The notes under the pieces were generated by a model that saw only the letters and a program-made list of their open reading frames with translations, did no database searches and was not told where the DNA came from. The translations under genes and the position numbers were made by a program. Shown in pieces: positions 8,108 through 13,318 of a stretch of DNA of 13,318 bases. Position 1 is the stretch's first letter, and each line of letters starts with the position of its first letter. The DNA is from Euperipatoides rowelli (lineage: Eukaryota > Onychophora > Udeonychophora > Euonychophora > Peripatopsidae): NCBI GenBank assembly GCA_003024985.2, contig PXIH01S0000223.1; one strand, written 5' to 3'.

Positions 8108-8470
8108 ACCGTAAAATGCCGTCAAAGGGCACCCCACCAAATAAGTGTACCACCCCTATTTCTTGGCCAAAGTTTTGTAAAGTCCGCTGTTACCACACTT
8201 AAACATCTTGATCACTTTGAAAGAAATCTAAGCTGTGCCATGCAACTGCTCCCCCTAGTTTTTACCTCATCTAAAGTTCAGGGAACTACGCCAATTTGAA
8301 AAACAGTCCTTTAGGGAATCTGATTCTAGCTAAACAAGTGTGCCTGGGCAATTTTGTGCTTCGTGGTGGTAAATCTAAAGTTGACTAGCATGGCACTAAA
8401 CAAAAGCAACACCCACTTTTCACCCGAACAAATAAGTGTGCACGCGCATTTGATCGACATTCTTACGGTA
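8108..8470 (-). mobile_element. Non-autonomous inverted-repeat DNA transposon, copy B
   Basis: This 363-bp unit is the second copy of the element at 3625-4061, in the opposite orientation. Its terminal inverted repeats are clear: the left end reads ACCGTAAAATGCCGTCAAAG, and the reverse-complemented right end reads ACCGTAAGAATGTCGATCAA, alignable with two single-base gaps. It keeps several CpG sites that copy A has lost, so it is probably closer to the ancestral sequence. The right flank supplies the TA expected next to the end; the left flank reads TTC, so a TA target duplication is not intact. The short open frame at 8069-8299 crosses the left boundary and has no recognisable domain. No transposase is present. 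Confidence 0.85.
8138..8150 (-). repeat. Recurring CACACTTATTTG-like word, site 1 in copy B
   Basis: CAAATAAGTGTAC is the first of three similar words in the same orientation in copy B. The others are at 8331-8344 (TAAACAAGTGTGCC) and 8429-8441 (CAAATAAGTGTGC). Equivalent words recur in copy A at about 3654, 3771, 3966 and 3985. Repeated subterminal words are typical of transposase binding sites, but that role is inferred. Confidence 0.55.
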
Positions 8471-8578
8471 ATCTTTAAATTATGAACTCAACCATTTGTT
8501 TGAAATAATTTAATTTCAAGAATCAAGATATATATTTTTCTCTGTATTTGTAAACGAATTAATATTTGTCATACTACA

Positions 8579-8586
8579 ATCTAGAT
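8579..8586. repeat. Left target-site duplication of the hAT-type element
   Basis: ATCTAGAT is identical to 8885-8892 on the other side. It is itself a palindrome and fits the hAT preferences for T at position 2, A at position 7 and a central TA. Confidence 0.85.
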
Positions 8587-8884
8587 CTATGGTTTCCAAA
8601 CTTTTTTCTGCTGAGACATCTTGACGATATGAAAAAAAAAATTGTGACACCCAGTAGAGTTGAGTGTTCTTTTTTTTACCCTCAAAGCTCTCAATATAGC
8701 TTTATTTTTTAAAAATATATTGAAACTTTGATTGTAGAAAATATTAAATGCTTCGGGAAGTGACACCCTTATGACAAATGAGTGACACACCAGTATGTAA
8801 ATATTATATGTATGCTTTGGGAAGTGACACCCTTATGACCGATGAGTGACACAGTGTGTCATGACACACAGTATGTAAACACTG
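8587..8884. mobile_element. Non-autonomous hAT-type element
   Basis: The 298-bp unit is flanked by a perfect 8-bp target duplication ATCTAGAT (8579-8586 and 8885-8892), the length expected for hAT transposons. The left end reads CTATGGTTTCCAAAC and the reverse-complemented right end reads CAGTGTTTACATAC. Both resemble the widespread hAT terminus of the type CAGTGGTTCCCAAACT. The interior has no transposase. TGACACCC recurs at about 8645, 8761 and 8825, and about 64 bp of the right end are duplicated in tandem. The minus-strand open frame at 8587-8790 starts within the element and is not credible as a gene. Confidence 0.88.
8748..8884. repeat. Tandem duplication of the hAT right end
   Basis: Unit 1 (8748-8811) and unit 2 (8812-8884) share ATGCTT.GGGAAGTGACACC, CTTATGAC, ATGAGTGACACA and CAGTATGTAAA. 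Unit 2 finishes at the functional terminus CACTG, while unit 1 reads ATATT there. Unit 2 also carries extra bases that form the perfect 16-bp palindrome GTGTGTCATGACACAC (8854-8869). Confidence 0.88.
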
Positions 8885-8892
8885 ATCTAGAT
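8885..8892. repeat. Right target-site duplication of the hAT-type element
   Basis: ATCTAGAT exactly repeats 8579-8586, directly after the terminal CACTG of the element. Confidence 0.85.
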
Positions 8893-9239
8893 ATTAATTA
8901 ATTTACTATTTCATTCATTTTAGTTCAAAATAAAAATAAGTCAATTTAAATGTCAAAAATGAAAAAGTAATCAAGCTTCGACACTTTTATTAATGTTGGG
9001 AGAGTGCGAGAAAGATTAAATCATTTATTTATTTGACAATTATTTAAAATCTTTACTAAAATATATTTATAAGAATAAATGTTATGTCTGCTAGATTGAA
9101 ACCCAACCCTACATAGCTTTCTCCTAAAAAAATGTTTTTAAATAGGGCAATTTTATTAATAAAAAAAAAAAATTATTGAATTTGCACTACAAAGATTTAT
9201 TTGTCTGTCAAATCCGGCTCTTATCAAAATTATATCCTG
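8893..9239. other. AT-rich stretch with no recognisable gene
   Basis: This gap between transposon-derived units contains no open frame or repeat I can name. There is an 11-base A run near 9161. Confidence 0.6.
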
Positions 9240-9260
9240 ACTGTGCAGTTTCTGCACAGT
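9240..9260. repeat. Perfect 9-bp hairpin with a 3-nt loop
   Basis: ACTGTGCAG, TTT, CTGCACAGT is an exact 21-base hairpin with a comparatively GC-rich stem in an AT-rich setting. No T run follows on the + strand, so it is not a typical terminator, and it is too short for a miRNA precursor. It could be a relic of a transposon end. Confidence 0.75.
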
Positions 9261-9473
9261 ACTTTTAGAAAAATGACCCAACAAAACTCTCATAATTGCT
9301 ACTAGAATAAACAAATACATTTTTTTTCATTATTTGCTTTAACTTTTAGCATTTTTAAGTGTCCAATTTTAACGTAAATCAAGACTTAACTGTAATTATT
9401 TAACTATAATTAAAATAATAATTGACTTTAGCAGGGTTCGACACTAGTTATCATGACAAATGCCAAGCAAAAC

Positions 9474-9499
9474 GCCATCATTTGTTATCAACTGATGGC
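9474..9499. repeat. Left subterminal hairpin of the second hAT-like element
   Basis: GCCATCA (9474-9480) pairs exactly with TGATGGC (9493-9499) around a 12-nt loop. TGCCA and GCCAT words cluster around it. Confidence 0.7.
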
Positions 9500-9767
9500 A
9501 TATTTTTGCCATGGTTAAAAATAAAAAAAGTTTTTAGTTGCTGTCTGAATTTTTGTCTATTCATTTTTTAATCAAATAGTCACTGGAATTTACAAAATTC
9601 TAGAAGTTTTACCCCCTTCTCAGTAAGACCTTTCTTTATAAAACTTAAACAATAAAATAAATTTTATAAAATTACATTATTCCTAGTTTAATTATAATTT
9701 TGACGTTATTGTCACAGGCTATTAACATTTTTATAATTTTTCTTTTGCCACTGTAACTTTACATATG

Positions 9768-9791
9768 CCACCAGTATACCTTAACTGGTGG
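9768..9791. repeat. Right subterminal hairpin of the second hAT-like element
   Basis: CCACCAGT (9768-9775) pairs exactly with ACTGGTGG (9784-9791) around an 8-nt loop. It is the positional counterpart of the left hairpin but has a different stem sequence. Confidence 0.75.
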
Positions 9792-9933
9792 AAAGTTTTC
9801 GACACGAGTCTAAAAATTTAGTGTCAATGCCTGATTTAAGATATACTGTACCATATTATACTGTAAATAAATAGTTCCAATTTTTTTTGTCTGCAGTCCG
9901 AAAGTTATCACTGTGGCTATGCTTTTTAAAAAT

Positions 9934-9960
9934 CTCTGAGTTCTCGGAGAACTATTAGAG
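9934..9960. repeat. Hairpin in module 1
   Basis: AGTTCTC-G-GAGAACT (9939-9953) is a perfect 7-bp inverted repeat around a single base, with outer CTCT/AGAG arms extending it. The second module has its own stem, TCTCTGAT/ATCAGAGA (10028-10035 with 10050-10057). Confidence 0.7.
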
Positions 9961-10107
9961 TACGTTCTGCATCTGGAGAAGTCGGATTTTAAAAAAATCG
10001 CAAATTCTCTATTGCAGATTTTAATAATCTCTGATGAACTGGGAGAACTATCAGAGAGAAGTCTCTGACTTATTCAAGAAAAAGCATTGGGATTCGGAGA
10101 AGTAGCA

Positions 10108-10119
10108 ACAATGCATTGT
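10108..10119. repeat. 12-bp palindrome
   Basis: ACAATGCATTGT equals its own reverse complement. It lies just after the second module; no function can be assigned. Confidence 0.6.
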
Positions 10120-10889
10120 AATTCAAAATAGAGGAAAATAAACTTTATTGAAATTTACATGTGTCAAATATGATGTAACTGGTCTAACCTTTGTTTAGGC
10201 ACTACTTGCTCTGCATAATTTTCTTATTTTGACTATACAAGATCTTTTACAATGGCGATGACTATTTTTTAAATGCTGAAAAATGAATTGTTTCCAGTCA
10301 ATGAGATAGCAATAGCTGTGGTACCGTCTATGTCTTGGTGGCAAAGATACCAAGCCTGTCTTTAAAATGGATAACCCAGACATCACATGTATGAATGCTG
10401 CCACAAAGATGTTTTTTTTTTTCTGTCTGACAGTAGACCTTTAAAAGCACCTTTAGGTGATAGTTTAGCCAAATTTAGGCTTTTAATGTTGTTTTTTTTT
10501 TTACTGTACAACTACAATTTTTCTCCTTTCGTCTCCATCTTTTATTTCTCTGTTAGCGTATTTTAATAATCTCGGACTCTTTCTCAATCTGTTTATAGTC
10601 TGTTAGTTCTCCGTGACGTGTACAGTTTCTCGGAGCTTGAGTTTGGAGATTTTTAAAAAACGTAGCCTAACTGAATGCATATTGTTAAGTGCTGGAGTTC
10701 GAGATCCATCGATATGACTCAATTGACTGAACTCTGCTGTGTATAACAAAATTGGTACTAAGTTGTGTTCATATGATTCTGTCATGATCTTTTGAAAAAA
10801 AAAATCATAGTGCGTTAATTTCAATATATACCGGTAACTTAATTTTAAAGGCACTGCTTGTTTTTTTAATTTCTACAATGTGATCCATC

Positions 10890-10943
10890 AGAAATCCTAC
10901 TTGGCCCAAATATGGCTCACAACTCACAGTTTGGGAACTCTTA
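10890..10943 (-). mobile_element. Solitary end of a decayed hAT-like element
   Basis: On the minus strand this reads AGAGTTCCCAAACTGTGAG, then TTGTGAGCCATATTTGGGCC. Many animal hAT elements have a terminus of the form CAGTGGTTCCCAAACTGTGG followed by GTCGCGACCC and AAATTTGGG. The differences include TCGCGAC changed to TCACAAC, as expected from CpG decay. The matching other end and a target duplication are not found, so this is a one-ended fragment. The match is from my recollection of the family pattern, not an alignment. Confidence 0.5.
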
Positions 10944-11150
10944 GTAGCCGATAGCTTATATAGTATAAATTTTGATGATATTGTGTGTTACATTAGGCAA
11001 AGGTTTTAAAATGTCCCCAAAACCACATTAGATTAGAAAACATAGAACCTTCACAGAATAGGGGTTTATGTTGGGATTCACATTTTTGTTCGATTAAATC
11101 AGGAACAATGAACAATTTTTAGGACTAAGTGACAAAACGTTTTATTGAAT
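10944..11150. other. AT-rich stretch with no recognisable gene
   Basis: No gene or clear repeat is visible between the hAT-like fragment and the inverted repeat that follows. Confidence 0.55.
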
Positions 11151-11247
11151 TTAATTAATTACAAATTACATTATTCATTGCTAGCTTATTATATTACTGT
11201 ACTGGGCTACAGCTTAGTCAATTAATGTGAAATTTGTAATAAATTTA
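11151..11247. repeat. AT-rich inverted repeat with arms of about 23-25 bp
   Basis: TTAATTAATTACAAATTACA plus TTA (11151-11173) pairs with the complement of 11223-11247 with a few mismatches and a two-base gap. The loop is about 49 nt. Low complexity makes the match less telling than its length suggests. Confidence 0.5.
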
Positions 11248-11367
11248 AAATTAATTTGTTAGATAGTTGAATTATTATTGAATAAAAAAAAAGTGTTGTG
11301 CAAAGAATTTCCTTTCACATATTGAGGAAAACTCATTTAATCTTAGAATTTTTTTTTTAACTTTTTG

Positions 11368-11396
11368 TTATATAGGCCTAGGGCTGGGCCATATAA
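11368..11396. repeat. Hairpin with GGCC core and TATAA flank
   Basis: TTATAT-A-GGCC (11368-11378) pairs with GGCC-ATATAA (11387-11396) with one bulged A and an 8-nt loop. The right arm contains ATATAAAG, which resembles a TATA box, but with no start site or downstream gene visible I do not call a promoter. Confidence 0.5.
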
Positions 11397-11448
11397 AGAG
11401 AGCAGTCAAAATCAATAATCAGTATCTATTTGTGTTCTACTTACATAA

Positions 11449-12400
11449 TCCCCCTATCGAGACAGACTCCCTTATCTCCCTACCCTACTCTCCCTCTCAT
11501 CTCCATTCATTGTTTGTATATTCAAGCTAAGATTGGGAAAACATTTATAGGTTGGGAATGTTATGGAATTAATTTATTTATCAGTTTAGGGTTTGATTCT
11601 GGACAGATTAGGGTGAAGGTCATTTTACGGTTAATACTTTTTGGTAGCCATTTTGAAAAAAACTAGATCTACTTAAACTTTTTACAACTGACCTAAGTAT
11701 GAGAAAAATATGTTCATTTCCATGAGGTTGAATTAGCTGATGATTTTAAACAACATTGTATTGATTTTCACTTGTTCCTATGATGGAAATATGATAATTT
11801 ATGGCATTGGAGAAAGTATGAAGTACAGAGACAATAATCTCTCCAGATGATTTTAATCCATTATTAGCTAACTAAACTAAAACATTCTGTTACCCTTTAT
11901 ATTATACAGTTTGTTACATCATGGCCAGGAGAAAAAACAAAATTGCCTTAGTAAGGAGGAATTGGAGAGTGACTTCCAATTTCTGATGCAATCTTTATTT
12001 GCAGCATGGAAGTGAGTGACATTCTGGAGAAAAACAATAACTTCATCTGTTGATTTTTGATCCTTCTGGAATCCACGTCCATACATTTAAGAAATAGAGA
12101 ACCTGAATTATGTGGATAAGTTTGTAAAATAGTGAATTCACAGTTATCTAAATAATAAACATTTTAATCTATTTACTAAACATTACAGGTATCCAGGATT
12201 TTGTTTAGGAACGCAGAAGTTATTCTGACCATTAAAATTTGATTATGCTTTTTATCCTTTTTAAGTGAAGGCTCAGGACAAGTCTTAGTTCTGCAATGGA
12301 AGGTTAACTTTAACATAAAGGATAAATAGTGTTTTCCATAACTTGGTGGAAACTGTATTGGTCGTTATACCGGGAATTGTTTACTCTCATGGGGCCGGCA
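11449..12400. other. Stretch with no recognisable gene; pyrimidine tract at its left
   Basis: 11449-11510 is C/T-rich and gives the Pro/Ser/Leu-rich start of the 11430-11666 frame, so I treat that frame as spurious. The rest is AT-rich. Near 11930-12050 an ATGGCCAGG start, a CTTAGTAAGG donor-like word and a TTTATTTGCAG acceptor-like word before ATGGAAGTG occur, but each flanking frame closes within about 17 codons. Confidence 0.5.
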
Positions 12401-12419
12401 GCATTTCTGACCGAAATGC
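12401..12419. repeat. 7-bp perfect hairpin
   Basis: GCATTTC-TGACC-GAAATGC is exact. It sits in a slightly GC-richer patch with GGGGCCGGC just upstream. No role can be assigned. Confidence 0.6.
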
Positions 12420-12512
12420 ATGAATGAAAGTAATATTTTATACTAAAAAATATACTGTTCATAGATATCACAACTTGTGAAGAGGCATATTTTGAATTTT
12501 GAAAAAAAAAAA

Positions 12513-12587
12513 TATGTTGATGTCATCAAAATTTGTTAATAGGGATAGGCTATTTTATGAAAAAGTATGTTAATGATATCAAAATTT
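12513..12587. repeat. Diverged direct repeat at 53-bp spacing
   Basis: TATGTTGATGTCATCAAAAT (from 12513) recurs as TATGTTAATGATATCAAAAT (from 12566), with 17 of 20 bases identical. Both are preceded by a run of A. Confidence 0.65.
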
Positions 12588-12787
12588 TAAGAGAAATATT
12601 TCTTATTTTAAAAAATTTAGATAGAATAGATAATTAAAAATAATGATATAATCCATTTTAATATTGCATTTTAGGTACACTGAACTTTCATTGTAGCTAA
12701 GTTTGAACCATAGGCCTATTGATTAAGATTTAAGGGGGTATAGTAGTTTAATTATAATATCCAATTATTTTAAAAAAAATACCATGG

Positions 12788-12850
12788 AACTGTTTTTTTA
12801 CCAACAGTTTATCTAATAAATATGAACTTTTACTTTTTATAAAAGTAAAA
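12788..12850. repeat. Two adjacent perfect hairpins
   Basis: AACTGTT (12788-12794) pairs with AACAGTT (12803-12809). Then TTTTACTTTT (12828-12837) pairs with AAAAGTAAAA (12841-12850) around a TAT loop. Both stems are exact but AT-rich, so they may have little meaning. Confidence 0.6.
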
Positions 12851-12999
12851 ATAGTAAGCTTATTATATCACAACAATTATTCCTTCTTAAATCGTTCTGA
12901 CGATTTACTTGTGCTCTTTTTTTAATATTGTATTTTTTTAAAATAAAAATAACAAGCCAATTAAAGGTCACAACTTTTTAAAAAAATTGTAGCCTATTA

Positions 13000-13152
13000 T
13001 CTACATAATAAAAGAGTAGAAATTTCTATATATTGGTAAGGTTTACTTGAAAACCTTGCTAAGGCAGATACGACTGATGCTATTTTGGGCGAAACTGCAG
13101 AATTCTCCAGCAAGGCTTTTAGCAGTTTGATCGAGTAGTCAAGTGCGAAAGA
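13000..13152 (-). other. Candidate coding fragment, stop-to-stop frame on the minus strand
   Basis: This minus-strand frame is open for 51 codons between stops, with no Met, and reads with a mixed, protein-like composition (for example SIKLLKALLENSAVSPKIAS). The plus strand of the same DNA is open for 32 codons at 13040-13135 before TAG at 13136-13138, beginning GLLENLAKADTTDA. A third frame on the minus strand is also largely open. With several frames open at once, locally higher GC is a sufficient explanation. It could instead be an exon or a transposon-protein remnant. I recognise no family in any frame. Confidence 0.15.
13038..13057. repeat. 7-bp perfect hairpin
   Basis: AAGGTTT (13038-13044) pairs exactly with AAACCTT (13051-13057) around a 6-nt loop. 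It lies at the start of the CpG-richer end of the window. Confidence 0.55.
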
Positions 13153-13164
13153 TTATTTATTAAG

Positions 13165-13201
13165 ATGTTAATAGGCTATAATAAGTATAGCCTATTAACA
13201 T
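13165..13201. repeat. Perfect 16-bp inverted repeat
   Basis: ATGTTAATAGGCTATA (13165-13180) and TATAGCCTATTAACAT (13186-13201) are exact reverse complements separated by ATAAG. The lack of any mismatch contrasts with the decayed repeats elsewhere and suggests recent origin. It could be a tiny palindromic insertion or the product of an inverted template switch. Confidence 0.85.
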
Positions 13202-13318
13202 TGGTAAAAATAACCTGAGGCGTAAGGTTACACGACCAAACGCATATAAGCATACCTATCGGCAAACAATATGTTCGCTTTGACGGGTATATTTATATTA
13301 CCGGGAAAGTTTAATCTT
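13202..13318. other. CpG-richer end of the window, unassigned
   Basis: From about 13070 to the right edge roughly ten CpG dinucleotides are visible, far denser than in the AT-rich stretches before. ATACC (13253-13257) and GGTAT (13286-13290) could pair loosely. The feature that explains this probably continues beyond the window. Confidence 0.4.

Larger units (their letters stand above)
9432..9833. mobile_element. Second hAT-like non-autonomous element
   Basis: The left end CAGGGTTCGACACTA and the reverse-complemented right end CAGGCATTGACACTA agree at 12 of 15 positions. CAGG starts and TCGACAC-type termini fit hAT elements. A hairpin follows close inside each end: GCCATCA/TGATGGC (9474-9499) on the left and CCACCAGT/ACTGGTGG (9768-9791) on the right. 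Flanks GACTTTAG (9424-9431) and GATTTAAG (9833-9840, overlapping the last base) agree at 6 of 8 and may be a decayed 8-bp target duplication, though the frame is off by one base. The 402-bp interior is AT-rich with no transposase. Confidence 0.65.
9909..10673. mobile_element. Inverted-repeat unit with repeated TCTCGGAGAA hairpin modules
   Basis: The left boundary reads GGCTATGCTTTTTAAAAATC (9915-9934), followed by TC. The reverse-complemented right boundary reads GGCTACGTTTTTTAAAAATC followed by TC (about 10645-10667). Outside these, CACTGT and CAGTTA may be the true tips, but no convincing target duplication is seen. Inside, two direct modules about 93 bp apart (from about 9925 and 10018) share TTTTAA.AATCTCTGA and GGGAGAACTAT.AGAG-like words. 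A third related module lies near the right end. The central part, including the minus-strand open frame at 10195-10404, is AT-rich with no known domain. The superfamily is unknown. Confidence 0.5.

Noticed and set aside
8069-8299. 76-codon open frame on the plus strand
   Set aside because: It starts in a 22-bp tandem repeat and runs into transposon copy B, which is non-coding; the equivalent frame is not kept in copy A.
8587-8790. 67-codon minus-strand open frame inside the hAT-type element
   Set aside because: It ends at the left terminal repeat and contains no hAT transposase feature. The element is only 298 bp and non-autonomous.
10603-10854. 83-codon minus-strand open frame, the longest Met-started frame in the window
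   Set aside because: It crosses the right border of an inverted-repeat unit and shows no domain or conserved motif.
11123-11219. GACTAAG and CTTAGTC as an outer stem of the 11151-11247 inverted repeat
   Set aside because: The 7-bp pairs are not nested with the longer arms, so they cannot form one structure; probably chance.
11387-11400. TATA-box-like ATATAAAG as a promoter
   Set aside because: TATA-like words are expected everywhere in AT-rich DNA, and no gene or start-site context follows.
11430-11666. 78-codon open frame with a Pro/Leu-rich start
   Set aside because: The start is encoded by a C/T-rich tract and the remainder by AT-rich DNA; nothing recognisable.
11930-12050. Possible small exons: ATGGCCAGG with a donor-like CTTAGTAAGG, and TTTATTTGCAG before ATGGAAGTGAGTGAC
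   Set aside because: The frames close after about 17 and 15 codons, and splice-like words are common by chance in this sequence. No protein family is recognised.
13040-13140. A tRNA or other small structured RNA at the CpG-rich right end
   Set aside because: I could not fit a cloverleaf or proper A and B boxes; GTTTGATCGAG only superficially resembles a B box.
1-13318. CRISPR array, bacterial operon, integron or phage elements
   Set aside because: There are no regularly spaced identical repeats, no ribosome-binding-site-led gene strings and no long open frames. The sequence composition is that of animal intergenic or intronic DNA.

Overview
This window looks like non-coding nuclear DNA from an animal, and I find no gene in it that I can defend. 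It is very AT-rich by eye, with long A and T homopolymers, a few G or C runs of 11-13 bases, AAT-type microsatellites, and many diverged short repeats and hairpins. No open frame starting at Met exceeds 83 codons, and the longest ones are low-complexity, AT-rich or lie inside transposon copies. Nothing resembles bacterial operon structure, an rRNA, a CRISPR array or a convincing tRNA. The recurring TAGGCCTA-type words and hAT-rich repeat content suggest an invertebrate, perhaps a mollusc, but that is a low-confidence guess.

What can be read is a graveyard of small non-autonomous DNA transposons. (1) An unnamed inverted-repeat element occurs twice in opposite orientation: copy A (3625-4061, +) and copy B (8108-8470, -). 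(2) A foldback MITE of about 280 bp (4111-4390) lies 49 bp from copy A and runs straight into an AAT microsatellite (4386-4455). (3) A hAT-type element (8587-8884) has a perfect 8-bp target-site duplication, ATCTAGAT, and is the best supported feature here. (4) A second hAT-like element spans 9432-9833. (5) A larger inverted-repeat unit, 9909-10673, contains repeated hairpin modules. (6) One end of a third hAT-like element remains at about 10890-10943. Elements 3-6 plus copy B form a nearly continuous transposon cluster from about 8.1 to 10.9 kb.

Layout: 1-3.6 kb is AT-rich unique-looking DNA with a 45-bp tandem duplication near the left edge. 3.6-4.5 kb holds copy A, the foldback MITE and the microsatellite. 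4.5-8.0 kb is mostly unassigned, with an 85-bp tandem duplication at 5.2 kb and a less AT-rich patch at 6.7-7.0 kb. 8.0-10.95 kb is the transposon cluster. 10.95-13.0 kb is unassigned apart from short hairpins. The last 300 bp are richer in CpG, contain a perfect 16-bp inverted repeat, and carry short protein-like open frames on both strands that could be an exon or transposon remnant but cannot be assigned.

No genes can be seen working together. The main biological content is how these elements decayed: CpG loss, internal duplication, and inverted insertions that look like template switching. I do not see evidence for a new functional system.
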